From positions 30,188 through 94,187 of the forward strand of contig CAWEZE010000008.1 of assembly GCA_963813485.1 (NCBI GenBank): a stretch of DNA of 64,000 nucleotides, in the 5' to 3' direction. Source of the stretch: DASQUK01 sp963813485 (GTDB lineage: Bacteria > Actinomycetota > Acidimicrobiia > Acidimicrobiales > VFJN01). The first letter of the stretch is position 1; each line of letters begins with the position of its first letter. Below the pieces are notes generated by a model. The model was not told the origin of the DNA, ran no database searches, and was given only the letters and a program-made list of their open reading frames with translations. Of this stretch, positions 43,362 to 51,994 are shown one piece after another. A program made the position numbers and the translations under genes.

Positions 43362-44062
43362 GCAAGCGTGACCCCCGCGGCGCCCATCTCGTCGATGGCC
43401 CGTTGCCCGTCACCCGGCTCCAGCTCGACGGGCCGAGCACCATCGACCACCAGCGTGGTGTCGTATCCCAGGGCTACGGCGTCGAGCGCCGTCGCTCTGA
43501 CGCAGTAGTCGGTTGCGAGCCCGAGCACGACGACCCGTTCGACACCGCGCTCCCGCAGCATGGTGTCGAGCCCTGTGGGCTCGGTATCCCCTGTGATGGG
43601 ATCGGCCACCGTGAAGCCCGAGTAGCCATCCTCGCCGCCCACGCCGACCCGGATCCGCTCGCCGTTGACGACCATCAGTCTCGGGTGCAGCTCTGCCCCC
43701 CACGTGCCGTGGACGCAGTGGACGGGCCAGATGCCGCCGTCCTTGGCGAAGTGGGGCGTGACAGGCGGATGCCAGTCCTGCGTGTACACGACCATCGCCC
43801 CGGCGGACCGAGCCGCCTCGATCTCGGTGTTGGCCACGTCTATCACCGACTCGGCGTCACGCACGTAGAGGCTGCCGTCCGGATCCGCAAAGTCGTTCTG
43901 GATGTCGACGACGAGCAGTGCGGTCGCCGCGTCATACCGTGCAGTCGTTGCTTCCCGCTCTTGGCCTCCGGCCGGGCCGCTCGGCCTGTCGACGCGTTCT
44001 CTCCCGCTCCCACGGCCGCTCGGGCCGGGCTCGCTCTCTCGCCCTCCGGGACGCTCGCTCAC
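43358..44062 (-). CDS. pncA: Nicotinamidase, with a repeat-encoded N-terminal extension
   Basis: It turns nicotinamide into nicotinic acid, which PncB then uses. The catalytic triad is visible as Asp in VVDIQNDFADP, Lys in FAKDGGIWPVHCVHGTWGAE and Cys in GLATDYCVRATAL; metal ligands lie in QDWHPP. The core begins at about TTARYDAATALL, yet no in-frame ATG, GTG or TTG lies near it. The only start is GTG at 44062, inside a family A repeat, which gives an extension of about 40 residues (VSERPGGRESEPGPSGRGSG onward). Nicotinamidases lack such a piece. The stop overlaps pncB as ATGA. Confidence 0.88.
   Translation of the reverse strand: MSERPGGRESEPGPSGRGSGRERVDRPSGPAGGQEREATTARYDAATALLVVDIQNDFADPDGSLYVRDAESVIDVANTEIEAARSAGAMVVYTQDWHPPVTPHFAKDGGIWPVHCVHGTWGAELHPRLMVVNGERIRVGVGGEDGYSGFTVADPITGDTEPTGLDTMLRERGVERVVVLGLATDYCVRATALDAVALGYDTTLVVDGARPVELEPGDGQRAIDEMGAAGVTLA
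43941..44062 (-). repeat. Family A repeat cassette inside the pncA reading frame
   Basis: Minus-strand order: GTGAGCGAGCGTCCCGGAGG, GCGAGAGAGCGAGCC, CCCGAGCGGCCGTGGGAGCG, an ACGCGTCG block, CCGAGCGGCC, the hairpin GGCC-GGA-GGCC and AAGAGCGGGAAGC. It is open for its whole length in the pncA frame. The 3' stem differs in sequence from the other copies but still pairs. The nuoF-like stop lies 47 bases upstream. Confidence 0.8.
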
Positions 44063-44109
44063 GCCTCAAAGGTACCCATCGCGATCCCAGGTCAGGGAGC
44101 CGCCGCCGA

Positions 44110-45573
44110 CTATTCCCCCTCGTAGGTCCAGTCGGGTCGCTTGCGGACCTGGCGCTCGTCGACCGTCGCCTTGCCGTCGCGCACGTCGACGAGCTTGGGC
44201 ACCTGGAGCCCGCGGGGCGGCATGGGCCGGCCGTCGAGCGCCGCCGCCACCTCGTCGGGAAACGCCTGGAGGATGCTCGCCACGACGCGCTGCTCCTGCA
44301 CCGGCAGGTAGCAGCGGTTGCCGTCGGTGCACGACAGCAGGCGCACGGCGATGGTGTCGAGGTCCTCAGGGGTGGCGCCGCCGGCGGCCAGCACGTCGAG
44401 CCTCTCGGTCACGGCCCCACACCCGAGCTTGCACGCCGGGCACTGGCCGCAGGACTCGACGTACAGGAAGCGCGAGATCATCTGCGCCGCCTCGACCATC
44501 GACGCGGACTCGTCGAGCACCAGGAACCCGGCGGCGCCAAGTCCCGACCCGATCGCAGCCATGCCCTCGTAGCTGCAAGCGGTGTCGAGTTGGTCGCCGG
44601 TCAGCACCGGGTTCGCCACGCCGGAGAGGACGGCCTTTATCTCGTGCCCGGGCCGCACCCCGCCGCCGACACGCTCGATCACCTCCCGCAGGGGAGTCCC
44701 CATCTCGACCTCACCGACGCCCGGGCGCGCGACGTCCCCCACCACGGTGGCGACGATGCACCCGGGCGACTCGGTCGTACCCAGCGACCGGTGCCACTCG
44801 GGTCCTCGGGCCAGCACCTGGGTGGCGGTGGCCAGCGTCTCGACGTTGTTGACGACGGTCGGGTTGGACGCCGGCATGGTGTCGACCACGCCGGCCGGCG
44901 AGGCGCTCCATCCGGTGGTGGGCACGGTGGCGAACAGGCCGTGGATGTAGGGCGGCACGTTACGTGGCAGCGGCGCCTCACCCTCGATCACCTGCAACAG
45001 CCCGGTCTCCTCGCCGTACAGGTAGGCGTCCGGTCCCAGAACCACCTGGATCGTGACGTCGCCAATGGCGCCCGACCCACTCAACTCGTCGACGGCCGCG
45101 GCCAAGCGTTCGATCTCGGGTTCGAACCGCTCCTTGACGCCGATGAAGGCCCTCTCAGCCCCCACCGCGAAAGCGGCGATGGCCACCCCCTCCACGACCG
45201 AATAGGGATTGGCGCGCAGGATCGCTCTATCCTTGAATGTCGAGGGCTCTCCCTCGGCCCCGTTGCACACCACGAAGGTGCGGTTTTCTTCGTCTTCGCC
45301 ATTGCCAGCACCATCCGCCGCGTCCCGCACCGACTGCCACTTTCTTCCCGTCGGGAACCCGCCGCCCCCCCGCCCCCGCAAGCCCGACAGGATGACCTCC
45401 TGGATCGTGCCGCCGGGACCGAGGCCGAGGGCTCGCCGAAATCCGGCGCCACCCCCACGCTCGAAGTAATTGGTGACATCGGTCACCGGAGGATCGGACA
45501 ACAACACAGCGTCCTGCATGTACCCCGGCTTTCCACGGAGCGGCCGGAAATCCCCTGGTTGGGGGAATCCCAC
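44110..45573 (-). CDS. NuoF-like NADH-binding flavoprotein, orphan
   Basis: The 487-residue protein has the NADH/FMN site GLRGRGGGGFPTGRKW, then CNGAEGEPSTFKDRAIL (NuoF usually has NADEGEPGT), and LGPDAYLYGEETGLLQVIEG. The C-terminal cluster region is ESCGQCPACKLGCGAVTERL. It transfers electrons from or to NADH. No other complex I, formate dehydrogenase or hydrogenase subunit is nearby, so its partner is unknown. The start is GTG at 45573, or ATG at 45519 (MQDAVLLSDPPVTD). It is divergent from the sigma factor with only 29 bases between the coding regions. Confidence 0.82.
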   Translation of the reverse strand: MGFPQPGDFRPLRGKPGYMQDAVLLSDPPVTDVTNYFERGGGAGFRRALGLGPGGTIQEVILSGLRGRGGGGFPTGRKWQSVRDAADGAGNGEDEENRTFVVCNGAEGEPSTFKDRAILRANPYSVVEGVAIAAFAVGAERAFIGVKERFEPEIERLAAAVDELSGSGAIGDVTIQVVLGPDAYLYGEETGLLQVIEGEAPLPRNVPPYIHGLFATVPTTGWSASPAGVVDTMPASNPTVVNNVETLATATQVLARGPEWHRSLGTTESPGCIVATVVGDVARPGVGEVEMGTPLREVIERVGGGVRPGHEIKAVLSGVANPVLTGDQLDTACSYEGMAAIGSGLGAAGFLVLDESASMVEAAQMISRFLYVESCGQCPACKLGCGAVTERLDVLAAGGATPEDLDTIAVRLLSCTDGNRCYLPVQEQRVVASILQAFPDEVAAALDGRPMPPRGLQVPKLVDVRDGKATVDERQVRKRPDWTYEGE

Positions 45574-45602
45574 CGCGGTAGAGGTGGTTGAGGAGATATG
45601 AG

Positions 45603-46433
45603 ATGAGTGATTCTGTAGGTCAGTACCTGAACGAAATTGGCCTCGTGCCCCTACTCACCGCAGACGAGGAGCGCGAGCTGTCCCAGACGATCGAGCGCGG
45701 ACGTGACGCGCAGGCGCGCCTCGACGCGGGTGACCGTGGCCGTGAGCTGCGCAAGTCCGTCGCCGCCGCTGCCGCCGCCAAAGACCGCTTCATTCGGGCG
45801 AATCTGCGGCTCGTGGTGAGCATCGCCCGACGCTACCCCCTTCCCCCTTCGATGGAGCTGCTCGACCTGATCCAGGAGGGCAACCTCGGCCTCGAGCACG
45901 CCGTCGACAAGTTCGACTGGCGCAAGGGCTTCAAGTTCTCGACGTACGCCACCTTCTGGATCCGCCAGGCAATCGGCCGGGCGCTCGACCAGAAGGCCAG
46001 CCTGGTCCGCCTGCCCGGCGACCGCTCCGCCTCCCTGCGGGCGGCGCTTCGCCAGGCATCGGGCGACGGTGAGGAGCTCGACGACGAGAGCGCTCGGCTC
46101 TACCGCCTGACGACCCCCACGTCTCTCGATCGCCCGGTGGGTGACGACGACGGCAGCGAGCTGGTCGACCTGCTGGCGGCGGACGTGCCGACGCCCGAGC
46201 AGGTGCTGCTCGAGCGCGAGGACGAGGAAACGCTCAACGACCTGCTCAACGTGCTCGATACGCGGGCTCGGTATGCGGTCGAGCAGCGCTTCGGCCTCAC
46301 CGACGGTCGCAAGCGCAGCTACCGCGAGGTGGGTGAGGAGCTCGGTGTCACCGCGGAGGCCGCCCGTCGCCTGGTCAAGCGTGCGGTCGATGCCGTGCGC
46401 GAAGAAGCGATGGCGCGCTCGAGCGCGGCGTAA
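45603..46433 (+). CDS. RNA polymerase sigma-70 family factor (group 2-like)
   Basis: A 276-residue sigma factor starting MSDSVGQYLNEIGLVPLLTA (region 1.2), with region 2 FIRANLRLVVSIARRYPLPP, MELLDLIQEGNLGLEHAVDK and FKFSTYATFWIRQAIGRALD. Region 3 is short and acidic, and region 4 (YREVGEELGVTAEAARRLVK) contacts the -35 element. It lacks region 1.1, so it is not the main housekeeping sigma but a principal-like one. ATG at 45603 has GAGGAG 8 bases upstream. A strong terminator follows the gene. Confidence 0.9.
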   Translation: MSDSVGQYLNEIGLVPLLTADEERELSQTIERGRDAQARLDAGDRGRELRKSVAAAAAAKDRFIRANLRLVVSIARRYPLPPSMELLDLIQEGNLGLEHAVDKFDWRKGFKFSTYATFWIRQAIGRALDQKASLVRLPGDRSASLRAALRQASGDGEELDDESARLYRLTTPTSLDRPVGDDDGSELVDLLAADVPTPEQVLLEREDEETLNDLLNVLDTRARYAVEQRFGLTDGRKRSYREVGEELGVTAEAARRLVKRAVDAVREEAMARSSAA

Positions 46434-46508
46434 CCGCTAGCGGATCCAGAACCAACCGTCATGCACTTCACCGGGGAGTGCCGGGTACCCGCCACCCGGC
46501 CCCCTGTG

Positions 46509-46540
46509 CACCAGCCGCCCCTAGCCAGGGGCGGCTGGTG
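46509..46540 (+). terminator. Strong terminator hairpin after the sigma factor
   Basis: CACCAGCCGCCCCT pairs perfectly (14 bp) with AGGGGCGGCTGGTG around the loop AGCC, followed by TCATTCT rather than a pure T-run. It lies 75 bases after the sigma stop and 66 before the DAHP synthase start. Confidence 0.8.
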
Positions 46541-46606
46541 TCATTCTGGTGCGACTGCGCGAATCGCTTTGCTGGTCACGCCCGCCCGGCGGCACGATGG
46601 TGCACC

Positions 46607-47990
46607 ATGACCAATGACCGGGCATCCGCACCCTCGTCGCCACCACGGCCGGCGTGGCGCCCGGACTCCTGGCGTGAGCGGCCGGCCGCCCAGCAGCCGA
46701 CCTGGCCCGACGAGTCGGCGCTCGATCACGCCCTGAAACACCTGGCCACCGTCCCGCCCCTGGTGTTCGCGGGCGAGGCCAGGGCGCTGACGGCCCAGCT
46801 CGCCGATGTGGCGGACGGCAACGCCTTCCTACTGCAGGCGGGTGACTGCGCCGAGTCGTTCGATGCGTTCTCGGCCGATGTCATCCGCGACAAGCTCAAG
46901 GTGATCCTGCAGATGGCCGTGATGCTCACCTACTCGACCGGCGTCCCGGTCATCAAGGTGGGGCGCATCGCCGGCCAGTTCGCCAAGCCCCGCACCGCGG
47001 ACGTTCGAGGAGGTGGGCGACCGGGAGCTGCCGGCGTTCCGCGGCCACATGGTCAACGACAGCGCCCCCAACGAGGCCGCCCGAACCCCCGATCCCGACC
47101 GGCTCGTGCAGGCCTACCACCAATCGGCGGCCACGCTGAACCTCCTGAGGGCGTTCACGAAGGGCGGGTTCGCAGACCTGTCCCAGGTCCACCAGTGGAA
47201 CCAGGAGTTCGTGGCTTCGAGCCCCGAGGGCCGGCGCTACGACCGAGTGGCCGACCACATCCACCGGGCACTCCGGTTCATGGCGGCCTGCGGGATCGAC
47301 ACGGCCAGCCAGCCGAGCCTGCACGAGGTCGACTTCTTCACCAGCCACGAGGCGCTCATCCTCGGCTACGAGGAGGCGTTGACCAGGCGTGACTCGCTCA
47401 CGGGCGACTGGTACGACTGCTCGGCGCACATGCTGTGGATCGGCGAGCGTTCCCGTCAGATCGACGGCGCCCACGTGGAGTTCCTGCGGGGCGTGGGCAA
47501 TCCCGTCGGCTGCAAGCTCGGTGGCACCGCCGGCCCCGAGGAGGTCCTCGCGCTGTGCGAGGCGCTCAACCCCGAGCGGGTTCCCGGTCGCCTGACCCTG
47601 ATCCCCCGGATGGGGGCGGACGCGGTAGCCCGCCGGTTGCCCCCGCTGCTGGCCGCTGTGCGCGATGCCGGGCACCCCGTGGTGTGGACCTGCGATCCCA
47701 TGCACGGCAACACGTTCACCTCCGCCACCGGCCGCAAGACGCGTGACTTCGACGCCGTCCTGGCCGAGATCGCCGGCTTCTTCGCCGCCCACTGGGCCGA
47801 GGGCACCTGGCCCGGCGGGGTACACATCGAGCTGACCGGCGAGGACGTAACCGAGTGTCTCGGGGGCGGCGACGCCCTGGGCCACGCCGACCTGGACGAC
47901 CGCTACGAGACCATGTGCGACCCCCGGCTCAATGGCCGCCAGTCGATCGACCTGGCGTTTCGGGTGGCCGAACTGCTCGACCGGCGCTGA
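46607..47990 (+). CDS. Class II DAHP synthase, one apparent frame shift
   Basis: First enzyme of the shikimate pathway, joining phosphoenolpyruvate and erythrose 4-phosphate. The N-terminal part (WPDESALDHALKHLATVPPL; FLLQAGDCAESFDAFSADVI; IKVGRIAGQFAKPRTAD) and the C-terminal part (FRGHMVNDSAPNEAARTPDP; VDFFTSHEALILGYEEALTR; VVWTCDPMHGNTFTSATGRK) are in different frames. One extra base near 46997-47004 (CCGCGGACG) explains the change. The cysteine in GDC and the CDPMHGNT histidine are the metal ligands of the family. ATG at 46607 is the likely start. Confidence 0.9.
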
Positions 47991-48087
47991 GAGCGGCGCC
48001 ACTCGCCAGGTGCGCTGCGAGAAATGTTGACAGAGCGCACTCGGGTTTCGATTGACTGGGTTCCCGGTACCTGACCGAACTACTCAT

Positions 48088-48100
48088 ATTCCTCAGGAAT
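48088..48100. promoter_or_regulatory. Inverted repeat upstream of sulfite reductase, candidate operator
   Basis: ATTCCTCAGGAAT is a perfect 13-base inverted repeat (ATTCCT and AGGAAT around one C), 43 bases before the ATG. It lies in a locally AT-rich patch, downstream of TTGACA (48027-48032) and TTGACT (48052-48057), which may be -35 elements. A dimeric repressor could sit here to control sulfur assimilation. I cannot name it. Confidence 0.4.
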
Positions 48101-48142
48101 TGGGTAGGAGGCCGGACGCCGCCAGCCGAGATCGGAGCACCC

Positions 48143-49918
48143 ATGGGCCAGCGAGAGATCGATCCAGCCCAGCTCGCCGACGCCGACAAGTTCGAGGCCA
48201 TCCTCGGCGAGTACCTCGCCGGTGACATCGAGGAGGATGCCTTCCGCATCTTCCGGCTCAACAACGGCATCTACGGTCAACGCCAGGGCGGCCACAACCA
48301 GATGGTGCGGGTGAAGGTCCCCTGGGGCGGCCTGCTGCCCGACCAGCTCGATCTGATGGCGGACATCGCGGACCGGTACTCCCGCGGCTGGGGCCACATC
48401 ACCACCCGCCAGAACGTGCAGTTCCACTTCGTGCAGCTGGAGCGTGTACCCGAGCTGATGCGGCTCCTCGGCACAGTGGGGCTCACCTCCCGAGAGGCCT
48501 GTGGCGACACCGTCCGTAACGTCCAGGGCTGCCATCTGGCGGGCGCCTGCCCCTACGAGGTGCTCGACATCACGCCCTGGGCCGAGGCGACATACCGGCA
48601 CTTCGTGCGCAACCCGCTCTCGCAGCGGCTGCCTCGCAAGTTCAAGATCAACTTCTCGGGATGCGCCACCGACTGCGGCCAGGCCATGTTCAACGACATC
48701 GGCGTGATCGGCACGAGCCGCAACCGTGATGACGGCAGCGTCGAGCGGGGCTTCCGGGTGTTCGTCGCCGGTGGCCTGGGTGCGAACCCCCACCCGGCAC
48801 TCGCCCTGGAGGACTTCACACCCCGCGAGGAGCTGATGCCCACCCTCGAGGCGATCCTGCGGGTCTTCAACAACCACGGCAACCGCGACAACAAGCTCCG
48901 TGCCCGGATGAAGTGGCTGGTCGACACCATGGGGTGGGAGGAGCTCCAGGCCCGGGTCATCAAGGAGCGGCGCCTGCTGCTCGGCTCGTCCTCGTGGCCG
49001 GGCGGACTCCCCGACGAGGTCGAGAAGGCCGGCGACGCCGCCGCCGGCGTGGCGGCCGGCGTGGTGCCCACGCCCATGGGCCATGGCACGCCCGTGCAGA
49101 TCACGCGACGCACCAACGGCTTCGAGAGCTGGGAGGACACCAATGTGGTCCGGGGCGCCGCCAAGGGAACGGTGTCGGCCATCGCCTACGCCCGGCTCGG
49201 CGACGTGACCAGCGAACAGTTCCGGGCACTGGCCGCCATCCAGCGGGAGCTCGGGCTCGAGGTGCGGCTCACCAACCGCCAGAACGTCGCCCTCCGGGGG
49301 CTGAGCGACGACCAGCTGCCACTGCTGTACGAGCGGCTCGAGGCCATGGGCATGGCCCAACCGGGTGCCGAGCTGGCGCGCGACGTCGTCGCCTGCCCGG
49401 GCGCCGATACCTGCAACCTGGCCGTCACCCAGAGTCGCGGCCTCGGCGCCGCCATCGGCGCACGGCTCGAGGAAGAGGGCTTGGCCGAGGTCGGCGGACT
49501 GCGCGTCAACATCTCCGGCTGCACCAACAGCTGCGGCCAGCACCACACCGCGGACATCGGCTTCTTCGGCGCCGAGCGGCGTGCCCACGGGCGGTCCGCT
49601 CCCGGCTACCAGATGCTCCTGGGCGGCTATGTGGGCCAGGAGAAGATCCACTTCGGCGACAAGGCGCTGCGCCTGCCGGCCAAGGGGGCCCCGGAGGCCA
49701 CGGTGCGGGTCGTGCGGCGATTCGCTGACGAACGCAGGGCCGGCGAGTCCTTCCGCGAGTGGATGGACCGGGCGGGTGGCGCCAAGGCCATCGCCGCCGA
49801 ACTCAAGGACCTCGACGAGTTCCCCACGCCCGACGAGGGGCCCGGGTTCTACGTCGACTACGACGAGACGGGTCCCTACGAGGCCGAGGTCGGAGTCGGC
49901 GAATGCGCCGGCGTGTGA
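48143..49918 (+). CDS. Ferredoxin-dependent sulfite/nitrite reductase
   Basis: A 591-residue siroheme enzyme reducing sulfite to sulfide (or nitrite to ammonia) with six electrons. Two half-repeats are seen; the siroheme and 4Fe-4S cluster ligands are CPGADTC (C-x5-C) and ISGCTNSCGQHH (C-x3-C). The first half has ITTRQNVQFHF and NFSGCATDCGQ. The neighbour is APS reductase, which makes sulfite, so sulfite is the likely substrate. The C-terminal 60 residues form a helical tail with FREWMDRAGGAKAIAAEL. ATG at 48143 has AGATCGGAG upstream. Confidence 0.88.
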   Translation: MGQREIDPAQLADADKFEAILGEYLAGDIEEDAFRIFRLNNGIYGQRQGGHNQMVRVKVPWGGLLPDQLDLMADIADRYSRGWGHITTRQNVQFHFVQLERVPELMRLLGTVGLTSREACGDTVRNVQGCHLAGACPYEVLDITPWAEATYRHFVRNPLSQRLPRKFKINFSGCATDCGQAMFNDIGVIGTSRNRDDGSVERGFRVFVAGGLGANPHPALALEDFTPREELMPTLEAILRVFNNHGNRDNKLRARMKWLVDTMGWEELQARVIKERRLLLGSSSWPGGLPDEVEKAGDAAAGVAAGVVPTPMGHGTPVQITRRTNGFESWEDTNVVRGAAKGTVSAIAYARLGDVTSEQFRALAAIQRELGLEVRLTNRQNVALRGLSDDQLPLLYERLEAMGMAQPGAELARDVVACPGADTCNLAVTQSRGLGAAIGARLEEEGLAEVGGLRVNISGCTNSCGQHHTADIGFFGAERRAHGRSAPGYQMLLGGYVGQEKIHFGDKALRLPAKGAPEATVRVVRRFADERRAGESFREWMDRAGGAKAIAAELKDLDEFPTPDEGPGFYVDYDETGPYEAEVGVGECAGV

Positions 49919-49961
49919 GCGGACCGAGGGCGAGCACGTCGCACGCGCTGGGGGTAGGCAG

Positions 49962-50654
49962 ATGAGCTTCCTGGTCGAACCGCCAGCCCTGCCGGTCCCG
50001 CAGCTGCACGACGAAGAGCTGGCTGAGCTCAACGCGGAGTTCGAGCGGCTGCCGGCACCGAAGATCATCCAGTGGGCGGTCGACAACTACTCCCCCCACC
50101 TGTGCCTGGCAGCGTCGATGCAGGACGCCGTCCTCATCGACCTCGCCACTCGGGTCGATCCCAGCATCGAGGTCGTCTTCATCGACACCGGCTACCACTT
50201 CCCGGAGACGCTGGAAACCGTGGAGGTGGTGCGCAGGCGCTACGGCCTCAACCTCCGGATGATGACCGTGACACCCCACGCCGAGGAGCTGTGGAAGGTC
50301 GACCCCGAGAGCTGCTGCTCGGCGGTCAAGGTAGGCCAGCTCGACCGCGCACTGGCCGGCAAGGCGGCGTGGATGAGCGGACTGCGCCGCGACGAGGCTG
50401 CCAGCCGGGCGGGAACCCCGATCGTGGCCCGCGACCTGCGGGGCCTCGTGAAGATAAATCCGCTGGCCACCTGGTCGGACCTCGACGTGCAGGGCTACAT
50501 CGCCGACCACGACGTGCCCGTCAACCCGTTGCTGCACCAGGGCTACACGTCGATCGGCTGCCAGCCGTGCACGCAGCCGCCTCTAGACCCGAGCGACCCA
50601 CGCTCGGGCCGTTGGGCGGGCCACGGCAAGACCGAATGCGGCATCCACATGTAG
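49962..50654 (+). CDS. cysH: Adenylylsulfate (APS) reductase
   Basis: A 230-residue enzyme reducing adenylylsulfate to sulfite. The PAPS-reductase fold has CLAASMQDAVLIDLATRVDP and VVFIDTGYHFPETLETVEVV. ESCCSAVKVGQL and GCQPC give the two cysteine pairs that bind a 4Fe-4S cluster and mark APS rather than PAPS reductases. The catalytic cysteine lies in the C-terminal TECGIHM. It follows the sulfite reductase by 43 bases, so reduction of APS through sulfite to sulfide is encoded in one transcript. No APS-forming sulfurylase is in the window. Confidence 0.93.
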   Translation: MSFLVEPPALPVPQLHDEELAELNAEFERLPAPKIIQWAVDNYSPHLCLAASMQDAVLIDLATRVDPSIEVVFIDTGYHFPETLETVEVVRRRYGLNLRMMTVTPHAEELWKVDPESCCSAVKVGQLDRALAGKAAWMSGLRRDEAASRAGTPIVARDLRGLVKINPLATWSDLDVQGYIADHDVPVNPLLHQGYTSIGCQPCTQPPLDPSDPRSGRWAGHGKTECGIHM

Positions 50655-50701
50655 GAGCCTCTGCCCCCCGCACCCACCGCCAGTGCTCGCCTCAGCGTCG
50701 T

Positions 50702-51988
50702 CTAATGGTGTTCCGCGGTCGGCTCGGCGACTGCGCCGCCGGGGCGGCCGGCAATCAGGGCCACCGCCACGACCAGCAAGCCGCTCGAAAGCAGCACGAC
50801 CTGCGACGAGTCGAGCCGGCCCAGCACTGGCCACGACACCCGGTCGAGCACGTCGCTGGCGATGCCCGCTCCGATGGCCGCCAGCGCCAGTCCAGCCCGG
50901 ATGACCACGTGGAACACCGCGAACCCCAGCAGGCGATCGCGGTCCCCCAGGTTCTCCTGGAGCAGCTCCATCGACGTCGCCAGCACCATGGCGCACAACC
51001 CGCCGAAGCCGAGCGCACCCAACAACGCGAGGCCGATGGCCGGTGCCTGGCTCATGGTCGCCACCACTGCGCCCAGGAGGATCAACAGGGTACGGATCAG
51101 CGCCAGATCGCGGCGCTCGATCTGGCGCAGGATCAAGAGCCCACCAGCGGCCCCGACGCCGAAACAGGCGACGAGCAGGCCGAACTCGGTGTCGCTGGCG
51201 CCCAGTACGTCGTTCACCCACACGATGCCGATGGAGAACAGCGCACCGAGGCCGAACGCGACCACAGCCGCCACCGGAGCCAACCTCCGAACCAGCGGCA
51301 GGCGCAGCGCATCGCGGAAGCGGCCCCCGGCGGCGTCGACCTCGCCGGGGGCGATGCCCAGCTCGGGCAGCCGGGCGATAGCCAGGTACGACACCACGAA
51401 GGTCAGCGCGTCGATCAGGAAGATCACCCGCGCCGCCTCGGCCGTCGACGCCTCCCCGGTCAGAACCGACACCAGGGCGAACAGGCCGGCGCCGAACGGG
51501 ATCATCCCGTAGGAGGTCCCCAACACCAGGCCATTCGCAACCGCCAGGTCATCCTCGTCCTCGACGAGGTCGGGGATCGAGGCGTCACGAGCGGGGAGGA
51601 ACACCATGCCGGCCAGCTCGACCACGAACGCCCAGATGTAGATCCACCACAGCTGCGTCACCCACGGCAGGATCGCCACCGCGGGCACCCGCACCGCGTC
51701 CATGGCCAGCATCGTCCGCCGCCGGCTCCAGCGCTTGGTCAGGCGGGCGGCCAGCGGACCGGCCAGGACGGTCGGGGCCAGCCGCAGCACCAGCACGCCG
51801 CCGACCGCCGTGGCGGAGTCGGTGATCTGGAGGACCAGGGCGATCAGCGCCACCGTCCCCATCCAGTCGCCGAGCGACGAGACGGCCTGACCGACCAGCA
51901 GATCGCGGAGGGGACGACGACGGGATTCGGTCCGCTCGGCCGGGGCCGTCGCTGTGCCAAAGGCTGCGATGCGTGGCTGGTCGCTCAT
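50702..51988 (-). CDS. MFS transporter
   Basis: A 428-residue membrane protein with about 12 helices. The N-terminal half has LVGQAVSSLGDWMGTVALIA and the MFS loop RLTKRWSRRRTMLAMDAVRV between helices 2 and 3; later helices include FGLLVACFGVGAAGGLLILR and AIGLALLGALGFGGLCAMVL. It is like the MFS_3 or enterobactin-exporter type, probably an exporter, with unknown substrate. The start is 7 bases after the stop of the upstream hydrolase gene, so both are probably co-transcribed. It converges on cysH with no clear terminator between. Confidence 0.85.
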   Translation of the reverse strand: MSDQPRIAAFGTATAPAERTESRRRPLRDLLVGQAVSSLGDWMGTVALIALVLQITDSATAVGGVLVLRLAPTVLAGPLAARLTKRWSRRRTMLAMDAVRVPAVAILPWVTQLWWIYIWAFVVELAGMVFLPARDASIPDLVEDEDDLAVANGLVLGTSYGMIPFGAGLFALVSVLTGEASTAEAARVIFLIDALTFVVSYLAIARLPELGIAPGEVDAAGGRFRDALRLPLVRRLAPVAAVVAFGLGALFSIGIVWVNDVLGASDTEFGLLVACFGVGAAGGLLILRQIERRDLALIRTLLILLGAVVATMSQAPAIGLALLGALGFGGLCAMVLATSMELLQENLGDRDRLLGFAVFHVVIRAGLALAAIGAGIASDVLDRVSWPVLGRLDSSQVVLLSSGLLVVAVALIAGRPGGAVAEPTAEHH

Positions 51989-51994
51989 GATTCC

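Noticed and set aside
48001..48142. SAM riboswitch before sulfite reductase
   Set aside because: The 140 bases lack the conserved stems of known SAM riboswitches; only a short inverted repeat is seen.
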